A stretch of 6,237 bases of DNA from Cyclobacteriaceae bacterium (GTDB taxonomy: Bacteria > Bacteroidota > Bacteroidia > Cytophagales > Cyclobacteriaceae), in assembly GCA_019751475.1 (NCBI GenBank), contig JAIENH010000115.1, positions 1 to 6,237 of the forward strand. The letters are read 5' to 3'. Positions 1 to 5,386 of this stretch are shown piece by piece. Position 1 is the stretch's first letter; every line of letters begins with the position of its first letter. The notes below the pieces were generated by a model, which made no database searches, was not told the origin of the DNA, and was given only the letters and a program-made list of their open reading frames with translations. Made by a program: the position numbers and the translations under genes.

Positions 1-30
1 CTTTCACTATTTCTTCAAAGGTAGGGACAT

Positions 31-71
31 AAAAAAGTCTCCTACATTTGTTCTAAAACAAACATAGGAGA
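31..71 (-). terminator. Probable intrinsic terminator of the Crp/Fnr gene
   Basis: On the minus strand a stem-loop is formed by positions 71-57 and 52-38. It has a 7-bp outer stem (TCTCCTA with TAGGAGA), a two-base internal mismatch, a 6-bp inner stem (TTTGTT with AACAAA) and a 4-base loop. It is followed directly by C and six T residues (37-31). It lies about 70 bp after the stop of the Crp/Fnr gene, as expected for a rho-independent terminator. The stem is AT-rich, so it may be weak. There is no comparable T-run on the plus strand side. Confidence 0.55.
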
Positions 72-140
72 TGACTTTCTCGTTATGTCTTACAAAGAAC
101 GAAGATGCGCCTGAAATGACTGTTGATAAATGTCAAAAAA

Positions 141-707
141 TCATTTCTTGGATTTTAGTCGCGAGAGGGTTTCTTTGCTGATGCCCATGTACTCGGCTAT
201 CACGTTTGCGGGCAGTTGCTGGAAGAGTTTTGGTTTTTCTTTCAAGAGCAATTGATAGCGCTCTTGCGCACTCATCGCAATCAGGCTTTCGATGCGGTGG
301 ATGGCATCGACATACGCCAGCTCAATAATTTTTCGATAATACTTTTCCATTTCTGGAACGGCATTGTACAATTTCTCGCGCTCGGCATAGGTGATGCGCA
401 ACACTTCGCATTTGCCAACGCACTGGATGGAAGCGGAAGAAGGCTTGCGCTGAATAAAACTCGGGAAGGCCGTGCCGTCCATGCCCTCTTCAATTAAGAA
501 TCGGGTGAACTGGTTGCCCGATTCATCGGTGATGAAAACACGCAAGCAACCTTTCTCCACAAAGTACAGATGATTGGCGATGTCGCCTTTGCGCAGCAGC
601 ACTTGATTTCGCTTGGTGGCGAAGGGTTGATACGCGGCCACTATGGTTTTTATTTTCCGTTCGGAAAGGGTGGTGCGCTTTCGCAGGGTTTCGGCTAGCA
701 GCGACAT
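141..707 (-). CDS. Crp/Fnr-family transcriptional regulator
   Basis: A 188-residue transcription factor. Residues about 28-108 form the cyclic-nucleotide-binding-type beta-roll (for example QVLLRKGDIANHLYFVEKG, ending near EVLRITYAE). Residues about 115-145 are the long dimerisation helix. Residues about 166-186 (LPANVIAEYMGISKETLSRL) are the DNA-reading helix-turn-helix. The protein stops just after the recognition helix, which is usual for the short Bacteroidota members. I do not see the Arg-x-Ser cAMP-contact motif of E. coli CRP and there is no Fnr-type N-terminal cysteine cluster, so the signal it senses is unknown. The ATG at 707 is the natural start because the protein begins at the usual distance from the beta-roll. 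It is divergent from the VOC gene at 904, and the 196-bp spacer contains a 12-bp palindrome that could be an operator. The family call is firm; the regulon is unknown. Confidence 0.93.
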   Translation of the reverse strand: MSLLAETLRKRTTLSERKIKTIVAAYQPFATKRNQVLLRKGDIANHLYFVEKGCLRVFITDESGNQFTRFLIEEGMDGTAFPSFIQRKPSSASIQCVGKCEVLRITYAEREKLYNAVPEMEKYYRKIIELAYVDAIHRIESLIAMSAQERYQLLLKEKPKLFQQLPANVIAEYMGISKETLSRLKSKK

Positions 708-784
708 GAGTCATTAAAAATACGAAGGAATCAAGTAGGATGGCTTCCTGTCATGGTCAAAATTTGAGTGGCCTTAAAATCAAA

Positions 785-796
785 TTTCAATTGAAA
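785..796. promoter_or_regulatory. 12-bp palindrome between divergent genes, candidate operator
   Basis: TTTCAATTGAAA is a perfect 12-bp palindrome, extended by one further pair (783 with 798) across an A-A mismatch. It lies 78 bp upstream of the Crp/Fnr start and 108 bp upstream of the VOC start. A dimeric regulator such as the adjacent Crp/Fnr protein could bind here. Short AT-rich palindromes are common by chance, and no convincing Bacteroidota -33/-7 promoter pair was found beside it. Confidence 0.22.
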
Positions 797-798
797 AT

Positions 799-873
799 CT
801 TTGTGATGTCTTCGTGATTTTGTGTCTTTGTGGCGTAAAAAATCAAATACCACTAGGGCACGAAGTCACAAAG
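799..873. repeat. Degenerate CTTTGTG repeats with an inverted arm
   Basis: The units CTTTGTGATGT (799-809), CTTCGTGATTTTGTGT (810-825) and CTTTGTGGCGT (826-836) look like degenerate tandem copies. The first two are matched in inverted order by CACGAAGTCACAAAG (859-873). This gives a 15-bp stem with a 3-base bulge and a loop of about 42 bases. A similar string recurs in opposite orientation at 2545-2561. The CTTTGTG pattern is one I recall from Bacteroidota intergenic DNA, so a dispersed non-coding repeat is the likeliest explanation. Confidence 0.45.
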
Positions 874-903
874 TAGTGTAACAACATCAGCAACGAATTT
901 AAC

Positions 904-1260
904 ATGCTCACTGCCATCCACCCCAAGCTGCCCATGCGAGACAAAGCCGCAACCCGAAAATATTACATTGACCAACTTGGCTTCAGGGATATTGGTGCAG
1001 AGGATTATGAAGGCTACCTGATTTTGGAAAAAGACTCCATTGAAATTCATTTCTTTGAGTTCAAAGCACTTGACCCTAAAGAAAACTACGGACAGGTGTA
1101 CATCCGCACCAACAACATCGATGTGTTGTACCAATCGCTGCTGGACAAAAAGGTTTCGATTCACCCCAATGCTCCGTTGCAAATCAAACCGTGGGGACAA
1201 AAAGAATTCTCCCTCCTCGACCCTGATAATAATTTGTTGACGTTTGGGCAGGAAGTGTAG
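904..1260 (+). CDS. VOC-family protein, bleomycin-resistance-like
   Basis: A 118-residue protein with the paired beta-alpha-beta-beta-beta modules of the vicinal oxygen chelate (glyoxalase/bleomycin-resistance/dioxygenase) fold. The first module spans residues about 4-55, with KYYIDQLGF and the strand IEIHFFEF. The second spans about 63-118, with GQVYIRTNNIDVLYQ and the closing PWGQKEFSLLDPDNNLL. The full length and the PWG-x-x-EF-x-x-x-DPD-x-N ending are typical of bleomycin-resistance-type members, which dimerise and bind a ligand rather than catalyse. The actual ligand cannot be read from sequence. There is no signal peptide, so it is cytoplasmic. It is divergent from the Crp/Fnr gene and convergent with the next gene, whose stop lies 5 bp away with no room for a separate terminator. 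Antibiotic resistance should not be assumed from the name. Confidence 0.92.
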   Translation: MLTAIHPKLPMRDKAATRKYYIDQLGFRDIGAEDYEGYLILEKDSIEIHFFEFKALDPKENYGQVYIRTNNIDVLYQSLLDKKVSIHPNAPLQIKPWGQKEFSLLDPDNNLLTFGQEV

Positions 1261-1265
1261 GCTCG

Positions 1266-2423
1266 TCAATCTTCGTTCGCTTTGTTTTTCTCCCATGTCT
1301 TCAATGCATCAGGAAATGATTTGGCATCGCGTTGAGCCAGCAGCTTGCTGTAATATTGAGCCATTGAGGCATCGCCCGCGCGGAAGCACGCTTCGCCAAG
1401 CGTGTCGATGAAGCTGTTTTCGCCTACAGAGTACAAGTTGAGTATTCGAGCCCATTCTACGGCATTCTGAAATTGCTTGCTGCGAATGCAATCGTACACT
1501 GCCGAGTTGATGATACCCGGTGAAACTTTTTTGTCTACGAGGTGATGCAGAATGCTGTCACGCTGGAGCGTCAGTTTCTCTAACGAGCATTTACTGTAGT
1601 TCTGCACAATCACGTGCATGGGTGTGCCGCGCTGTTTGAACTCGGAGTAATACGAGTTTGTGAACGTAACGGGCTTATAGGTCTTGGTTTCTTTGTCGTA
1701 CTCGGCTGAAAGCTTGATAAGGTTATCGACTTGCATTTTGCGGGTAGTGATGGCCTTTTTCAAGTCGCTCACGCGGTCGTTGTACACAAACTCCGGTCGC
1801 TGCTTAAAGTCGATGGTGGCCATGGCGCACATGCACGAGGCGTGCATGGTTTTGCTGGCGGGCAGGTAGAAGAACAGGTAGTCTTTGGTTGGTTTAAACG
1901 TGTAGCTCTTGTCGAGGAATAACACATCGATGGGATTTTTTGTGTCACGCAATAAAGTAGTGTCGCGCGTGATTGTAATCAACTGTTTGTTGAATGCGTT
2001 CACATCCTTGCCGTTCAGCAGTCCATTATCTAGACTGTATTTCCAATTCGTTTTGGCCGTCACCAGCTTCGCACCTTGGTTAAAGAAAGGCGTTATGCCC
2101 GAGAGGCTGTGCAAGTGCCAATGCGAACTAAGCACATATTTGATAGGCTTGCGGTATTCGTCTTCCAAGTAAGCAAGGTATTTTTCTGCTTTGGGAATAT
2201 CTTCTTCGAGGTTCGTGCTGCGGCCACCACCTTCTTCAATCATCGGCAATTCAATCACCACCAAAAATTTTGGATACTCAATTACGGTGGACTGTGCCGC
2301 TTGCGCGGAATCAAATCGAATGAAGGAGATTTCTTTGGAGAACGAGGTTCGGGTGAATTGACTTTTCTGTGCGGCCATTTCAGCCGAAATCAATGCAAAA
2401 AGAATGATAGCAAATGTTTTCAT
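1266..2423 (-). CDS. Exported metallo-beta-lactamase-fold-like protein with degenerate metal site
   Basis: I set the start at the ATG at 2423 (385 residues) because the protein then begins with a signal peptide: MKTF, a hydrophobic core, and a likely cut near EMAAQ. The frame stays open to an ATG at 2465, but that would bury the signal peptide. Residues about 30-200 resemble a metallo-beta-lactamase fold: a strand carrying VVIELP, then helix plus PIKYVLSSHWHLHSLSG at the place of the HxHxDHxGG motif. The first two histidines are kept (101 and 103), but Asp is His (105) and the next His is Ser (106). The later 'GHTPGD'-type ligands are also not seen. Residues about 305-375 look helical and TPR-like (SAVYDCIRSKQFQNAVEWAR, then FIDTLGEACFRAGDASMAQ). 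Hydrolase activity is doubtful; a binding or structural role is possible. The fold assignment is an inference from motif position. Confidence 0.72.
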   Translation of the reverse strand: MKTFAIILFALISAEMAAQKSQFTRTSFSKEISFIRFDSAQAAQSTVIEYPKFLVVIELPMIEEGGGRSTNLEEDIPKAEKYLAYLEDEYRKPIKYVLSSHWHLHSLSGITPFFNQGAKLVTAKTNWKYSLDNGLLNGKDVNAFNKQLITITRDTTLLRDTKNPIDVLFLDKSYTFKPTKDYLFFYLPASKTMHASCMCAMATIDFKQRPEFVYNDRVSDLKKAITTRKMQVDNLIKLSAEYDKETKTYKPVTFTNSYYSEFKQRGTPMHVIVQNYSKCSLEKLTLQRDSILHHLVDKKVSPGIINSAVYDCIRSKQFQNAVEWARILNLYSVGENSFIDTLGEACFRAGDASMAQYYSKLLAQRDAKSFPDALKTWEKNKANED

Positions 2424-2471
2424 CACGTTGGGTTTAGATGAAAGCAAAGTTGCTTTATCGCACACAACGTG
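2424..2471 (-). promoter_or_regulatory. Concentric inverted repeats in front of the start codon
   Basis: Immediately upstream of the chosen ATG (2421-2423), CACGTTG (2424-2430) is the reverse complement of CAACGTG (2465-2471). Inside it, AAAGCAA (2441-2447) is the reverse complement of TTGCTTT (2450-2456). The two pairs share nearly the same centre (2447.5 and 2448.5). In RNA this could fold into one long hairpin abutting the start codon, or the inner pair could be an operator. CGCAC/GTGCG (2459-2463 and 2469-2473) offers a competing stem. Confidence 0.3.
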
Positions 2472-2544
2472 CGTGTTAATGAACGCCTAAAGAGTTGTTA
2501 AGGAAAAGTTAAAGAGAAGCGTTGATTAATGTGACGAGAGCTTT

Positions 2545-2561
2545 GCCACAAAGACTCAAAG
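2545..2561 (-). repeat. Second copy of the CTTTGTG-type repeat
   Basis: GCCACAAAGAC (2545-2555) is the exact reverse complement of GTCTTTGTGGC at 824-834. Extending the comparison to 17 bases gives 15 matches. It lies between the DUF3237 stop (2572) and the exported protein downstream. Two copies in a 6-kb window, both intergenic and in opposite orientation, suggest a dispersed repeat rather than a gene-specific site. The match is short, so chance cannot be excluded. Confidence 0.35.
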
Positions 2562-2571
2562 AATTCATTTG

Positions 2572-3060
2572 CTACTTGATTGCAAACACCTCATAACTCA
2601 CTCCACCCTGACCGAATTTCCCCACGCCCACCGCGAGTAGGTAATTGAGCCACTCGTATTTTTTTGAGCTGGTTTCAAATGTGGGTGTTATTCTCCAGTA
2701 GGTTGTGCCATCCGGATTATTGCGCACAATTCCCGTGTAGTTATTAGAAATCAACTGGCCATCATCTGTCTCCAGAAGCAGTTTAACATCCAGCTTAGTA
2801 GTTATCGAATCCAAACGCAACACCCAATCGCCTCCAGCTTGCCGGACTTTTCCTTTGAGTTTGGGGCCATTAAATGTTCCACCCTTCACGGTATAGATCA
2901 CCCGTTTGCCTAACGGTGTCTTGCCAAGTTCCACCCCGGGCTCCAGCACAATATCTATCTTATATAGAAATTCAGTATCCAGTTTTTGAGCCTTCGCATC
3001 GTTCGCGATCAGCGATGTGGTAAGGAGTACGATTCCAAAAATGATATTAGCTTTTTGCAT
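2572..3060 (-). CDS. Secreted DUF3237 (UPF0311) family protein
   Basis: 162 residues. Residues 1-25 are a signal peptide (MQKANIIFGIVLLTTSLIA, then a likely cut at AKAQ), so the product is exported, probably to the periplasm. The rest is one DUF3237 beta-barrel domain, recognised by its ordered motifs: LGKTPLGKRVIYTVKGGTF (45-63), GPKLKGKV (65-72), GGDWVLRLD (76-84), LETDDGQLI (96-104), YWRITPTFET (121-130) with YEWLN (135-139), and AVGVG (143-147). The function of this family is unknown, although many members sit beside oxidoreductase or ring-metabolism genes. Most members I know of are cytoplasmic at about 150 residues, so the signal peptide is a notable addition. It starts 13 bp after the DoxX-like gene and is probably cotranscribed with it. 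Confidence 0.9.
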   Translation of the reverse strand: MQKANIIFGIVLLTTSLIANDAKAQKLDTEFLYKIDIVLEPGVELGKTPLGKRVIYTVKGGTFNGPKLKGKVRQAGGDWVLRLDSITTKLDVKLLLETDDGQLISNNYTGIVRNNPDGTTYWRITPTFETSSKKYEWLNYLLAVGVGKFGQGGVSYEVFAIK

Positions 3061-3073
3061 CGATAAGTAGTTT

Positions 3074-3454
3074 TCAGTTTTTCATGAATCCATTCGGGTA
3101 CATCAAATATACAAACACAGCGATCATCAGCACATTAAATTCCGCCCCGTTGCGACCGCCACCCACCACAAACCAGCCTTCTTTAAAGTGTATCATAATG
3201 ATGCCCATCACCAAAATGAAAGCGGTGATGATAGCGGCTACCTTAATGTAGCGATTCATGATCAGCAATACGGCAGATGCAACGTGGGAAAGCTTGATGG
3301 CCCATGCCAGCAACAAGCCCACAGGAGCAAACCCGATTTGGTTGAGGTACAATTCACCAAAGGCATTCACACCACCATTAAACATGCCAGGCACACTGTG
3401 TACAAGTAAAATGATTGCCAGCACGAGGCGAAGGATGAAGGTGGGTGTGATCAT
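3074..3454 (-). CDS. DoxX-like small integral membrane protein
   Basis: 126 residues with four predicted membrane helices: about 6-24, 44-66, 70-90 and 104-120. The first helix is followed by HSVPGMFNGGVNAFGELYLNQIGF, the pattern of DoxX-family proteins (a helix, then a His/Pro/Gly-rich turn and an amphipathic segment leading to 'GF'). The loop WFVVGGGRNGAEFNVL before the last helix is also typical (glycine-rich, then 'G.EF.VL'). DoxX proteins are four-helix inner-membrane proteins; some have been linked to thiol or oxidative-stress complexes, but most have no assigned role. The gene lies 21 bp after the lipoprotein gene and 13 bp before the DUF3237 gene on the same strand, which supports one transcript. 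The specific substrate or partner is unknown. Confidence 0.87.
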   Translation of the reverse strand: MITPTFILRLVLAIILLVHSVPGMFNGGVNAFGELYLNQIGFAPVGLLLAWAIKLSHVASAVLLIMNRYIKVAAIITAFILVMGIIMIHFKEGWFVVGGGRNGAEFNVLMIAVFVYLMYPNGFMKN

Positions 3455-3475
3455 AATCTTACGTTTTGTCTAAAG

Positions 3476-3865
3476 CTAGAAAACATAGGTGGGAGACACA
3501 ACCACCACAATGCCCGAACTGTTGGCCGTGGCTGGTGTGGACGACACTTCTTTATTGCCTGCAAATACTTTGACAGTGACCGTTTGACCAGCAACGCCAC
3601 CACCGCCCCCGATGGTGATCGTGGTGCCTGAGACGGAAGAGGCGTAAGTAATGCTTTTACTCCAGGGTAATGAAGGTATGTCCTCGTTGGTGGCGCCACC
3701 ACTGGCAGTGATGAACGTAGCGTCTAACTTTCCCGTAAAATTTCCTGACACCTCAAACCGGATGTCGCGGCTCCTGGCAGGAGCGGGGTCATCCTTTTTG
3801 CAACCATTGAACAAGAGTACTGCGAAGATTAAAGCAACTGACGCGAGTGATTGGATTGTTCTCAT
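3476..3865 (-). CDS. Lipoprotein with MmpS-like beta-sandwich domain
   Basis: I use the ATG at 3865 (129 residues), since the lipoprotein signal then starts correctly: MRTIQ, a hydrophobic core, and the lipobox LFNGC with Cys22 as lipidated residue. An ATG at 3892 would add nine residues in front. The mature end CKKDD resembles the K-(D/E)2 surface-export signal described for Capnocytophaga lipoproteins, so it may reach the cell surface. Residues about 33-129 recall the mycobacterial MmpS domain: an opening strand IRFEVSGNFTG, then SLPWSKSITY, then alternating strands to TVTVKVFAGNKEV and a last strand near GIVVVV. MmpS proteins assist MmpL exporters; no MmpL gene is in the window, so only the fold is suggested. 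A run of five glycines lies mid-domain. Lipoprotein status is firm, the MmpS link moderate. Confidence 0.82.
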   Translation of the reverse strand: MRTIQSLASVALIFAVLLFNGCKKDDPAPARSRDIRFEVSGNFTGKLDATFITASGGATNEDIPSLPWSKSITYASSVSGTTITIGGGGGVAGQTVTVKVFAGNKEVSSTPATANSSGIVVVVSPTYVF

Positions 3866-3944
3866 AAGCACACAACTATTCGTGCGTTGCAAAACTCGCT
3901 AACGGTAATTAAGCAGAATTGTAAAAAACCGACACGATTTCTGG

Positions 3945-4334
3945 CTACGCCTTTCTTGCTCTGACTACATTCCATAGCAAGATGGCCGAGATGAGCGTGA
4001 GCGGAGTAGCGATGAATCGCTCCCATAGATTGATCGCAAAAATATTTCCCACCGTATTCAGAATAAACACGATCATGAAAATCCGCAGAATGATGTTGAT
4101 CCACTTTCCGGGCAATGGAAGTTGGATGTATTGACCTTTGGCCAGCAGCACAAGAATCAAAATCAATTGAACGACCAATGAAATCCCCTCGAAAACAATC
4201 ATCTCCTCACGACTCTTGAGACGACCGCCCCACGCGGCTTCATACGGCATTATTCCCACAAGGATAGAAATGTGATAAAGCGTGGCCATTAAACTGATAG
4301 CAAGTAAAATCAATATCGAAGTGCGCACCGACAT
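3945..4334 (-). CDS. Uncharacterised four-helix membrane protein
   Basis: 129 residues, mostly hydrophobic, with four likely membrane helices: about 5-27, 47-66, 79-101 and 109-124. A conserved-looking loop between helices 1 and 2 carries PYEAAWGGRLKSREEM. A short loop between helices 2 and 3 carries GQYIQLPLPGKW, and NTVGNIFA is found in helix 3. I recall similar unnamed small membrane proteins in Bacteroidota and other bacteria, but no function is known to me. It begins 40 bp after the AraC gene on the same strand, so it may be cotranscribed with that regulator or be its target. The next gene starts 79 bp downstream, a wider gap than the others in the row. The basic tail RARKA suggests a cytoplasmic C-terminus. 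Confidence 0.8.
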   Translation of the reverse strand: MSVRTSILILLAISLMATLYHISILVGIMPYEAAWGGRLKSREEMIVFEGISLVVQLILILVLLAKGQYIQLPLPGKWINIILRIFMIVFILNTVGNIFAINLWERFIATPLTLISAILLWNVVRARKA

Positions 4335-4374
4335 AACGGAACTTTAAATGATCACCCAATAAACGAAGCCAGTC

Positions 4375-5187
4375 TTACTGGGTTGCGTAAATGAACGAAG
4401 AGCTTTCGGAGCCGAAACTTTTGTTGCGCACAAACTCATAGGGCAACATGCTGGAGAAGTTTTTAAAATCTTTGATGAAATGCGATTGGTCGGTGTAGTG
4501 CAGTTCGTGTGCAATGGTGGTGAGCTGCCGGTAACCCGCTTCGGTGAGGCGTTGCAGTGATTGCTCAAAGCGCGCAATGCGTAGCAGTTTTTTCGGAGAC
4601 ACACCCACCGCCACGTTAAACTTCCGCTCCAGTTGCCGTTCTGATACCTTGTACTTACGCACGAGGTCAGACACGTGGGCCGACTGCTGCACCTCGTGCG
4701 TTTGCATGAGGTGATTGACCAGTGGGTCGTGCTTTTTGGTGGCTTGTAATTTCTGATACAAAAACGTGCTGACAAGCTGCACGCGCTCGCGCAACGTTGT
4801 GGCTTGTGTTAGTTTTTCACCGATCTCTGTGCGGCACACCCAGCGGATGTCCGGCATTTCGTTGGTCAGCTCATGCGCATCAATGTTGAAGAATGCGCTG
4901 AGTGCATGTGGATAAAAACTTACGCCCACGTGTGAGAAGCAACCACCCATCCACGCTTCCGTGGGTCGCGTGTCGAGGCCGCTGAGATAGCATATGGGCA
5001 TGGTTGAGCCCGTTGCGTTGCATATCGGGTCAAATCCATTGAGGTCTTGAAAGATGAGTCGCGGATATTGATCGGCAAAACTCCGGATGCACAATTTTTT
5101 TGCCGCGCTGTGGCGCGATTCAAAACTCCAGAAATAGCGCACGTACTGCCGAAGCTCCGGTGGTGGTGTGTAGCGCTGGTAATGCAT
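4375..5187 (-). CDS. AraC-family transcriptional regulator with DUF6597-like N-terminus
   Basis: I choose the ATG at 5187 (270 residues), which opens with MHYQRYTPPPELRQYVRYFW, the standard beginning of DUF6597-type AraC regulators. The frame remains open to 5334, but the extra 49 codons run through the palindromic repeat and are not protein-like. Residues about 1-150 form the N-terminal ligand or dimerisation domain, ending around SHVGVSFYPHALSAFF. The C-terminal AraC DNA-binding domain holds two helix-turn-helix units: HVSDLVRKYKVSERQLERKF (171-190) and LTTIAHELHYTDQSHFIKDF (222-241), the second followed by the usual Pro and FVRN. It probably activates nearby genes; the five-gene minus-strand row starting here is the natural candidate. 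The ligand is unknown. Confidence 0.92.
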   Translation of the reverse strand: MHYQRYTPPPELRQYVRYFWSFESRHSAAKKLCIRSFADQYPRLIFQDLNGFDPICNATGSTMPICYLSGLDTRPTEAWMGGCFSHVGVSFYPHALSAFFNIDAHELTNEMPDIRWVCRTEIGEKLTQATTLRERVQLVSTFLYQKLQATKKHDPLVNHLMQTHEVQQSAHVSDLVRKYKVSERQLERKFNVAVGVSPKKLLRIARFEQSLQRLTEAGYRQLTTIAHELHYTDQSHFIKDFKNFSSMLPYEFVRNKSFGSESSSFIYATQ

Positions 5188-5226
5188 AACGGTTATGTAA
5201 AGGTACGCATGGTCGTAGATACCCCA

Positions 5227-5310
5227 CCAACCCTGGGTTATGTTCCGCGGTTTATATCCCAGCCAGGGGTTTAAACCCTTGGCTGGTGACGAACCCCGAC
5301 CCCGGGTTGG
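5227..5310. repeat. Outer inverted repeat around the left palindrome
   Basis: CCAACCCTGGG (5227-5237) pairs with CCCCGGGTTGG (5300-5310) at 10 of 11 positions, enclosing the inner palindrome at 5259-5286. Each arm also holds a small self-complementary part (AACCC-T-GGGTT at 5229-5239; AACCC and GGGTT at 5292-5308). CTGGG (5233-5237) could alternatively pair with CCCAG (5258-5262), giving a competing fold. The right-hand element at 5856-5894 has no such outer arms. This may be the structured left end of the transposase unit or an older second repeat. Confidence 0.5.
5255..5292. repeat. Left palindromic element of the transposase unit
   Basis: The inner palindrome at 5259-5286 (28 nt, centred on TTTAAA) is perfect except for one G-T pair (5266 with 5279). 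Over 5255-5292 it matches the right-hand element (5856-5894) at 36 of 39 aligned positions. The differences are one missing A and two transitions (C to T at 5279 and T to C at 5290), all of which reduce its symmetry, so it looks like a decayed copy. It lies 68 bp upstream of the AraC start and 95 bp before the transposase start. It could form a hairpin in single-stranded DNA or RNA. Confidence 0.85.
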
Positions 5311-5312
5311 CG

Positions 5313-5333
5313 TGTGGATGGGTACATCCCACA
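5313..5333 (+). repeat. Stem-loop in the transposase leader (first)
   Basis: TGTGGATG (5313-5320) pairs with CATCCCACA (5325-5333) across the loop GGTA, with one bulged C (5330). It gives an 8-bp GC-containing stem. It sits between the left palindrome and the transposase start. IS200 is known to carry hairpins in its leader that limit transposase expression, so a similar role is plausible but unproven here. Confidence 0.5.
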
Positions 5334-5334
5334 A

Positions 5335-5354
5335 AAAACCATTTCAATGGTTTT
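5335..5354 (+). repeat. Stem-loop in the transposase leader (second)
   Basis: AAAACCAT (5335-5342) and ATGGTTTT (5347-5354) form a perfect 8-bp stem around the loop TTCA. It directly follows the preceding hairpin and ends 32 bp before the transposase ATG. The four closing T residues make it a weak terminator candidate, which would dampen read-through into the transposase gene. Confidence 0.45.
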
Positions 5355-5386
5355 CGCATCCGATCCTAAACGTTTAATTTCATACC

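Noticed and set aside
43..66. Two matches to the Bacteroidota -7 consensus TAnnTTTG, one per strand (43-50 and 66-59)
   Set aside because: Both arise from the same hairpin arms, and neither has a TTTG-type -33 element at the usual 17-19 base spacing; the terminator reading fits better.
216..497. Plus-strand open frame of about 93 codons opposite the Crp/Fnr gene
   Set aside because: It lies wholly inside the well-supported Crp/Fnr gene on the other strand and shows no recognisable domain.
853..1296. Minus-strand open frame of about 147 codons across the VOC gene
   Set aside because: It is antisense to an unmistakable VOC protein and overlaps the end of the following gene; its product resembles no family.
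2076..2441. Plus-strand open frame of about 121 codons within the exported protein gene
   Set aside because: It is an antisense shadow of the signal-peptide and metallo-beta-lactamase-like region, with low-complexity aromatic content.
3866..3944. T-run on the minus strand (near 3923-3928) as a terminator after the four-helix membrane protein gene
   Set aside because: No stable stem precedes it, so read-through into the lipoprotein gene remains possible.
4344..4775. Minus-strand open frame of about 143 codons in another frame of the AraC gene
   Set aside because: It coincides with the DNA-binding region of the AraC gene, and its Ser/Thr/Cys/Arg-rich product is typical of a shifted frame.
5198..5205. 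TACCTTTA on the minus strand as a -7 promoter element for the AraC gene
   Set aside because: It is one base off the consensus, lies only 11 bp from the start codon and has no partner -33 element.
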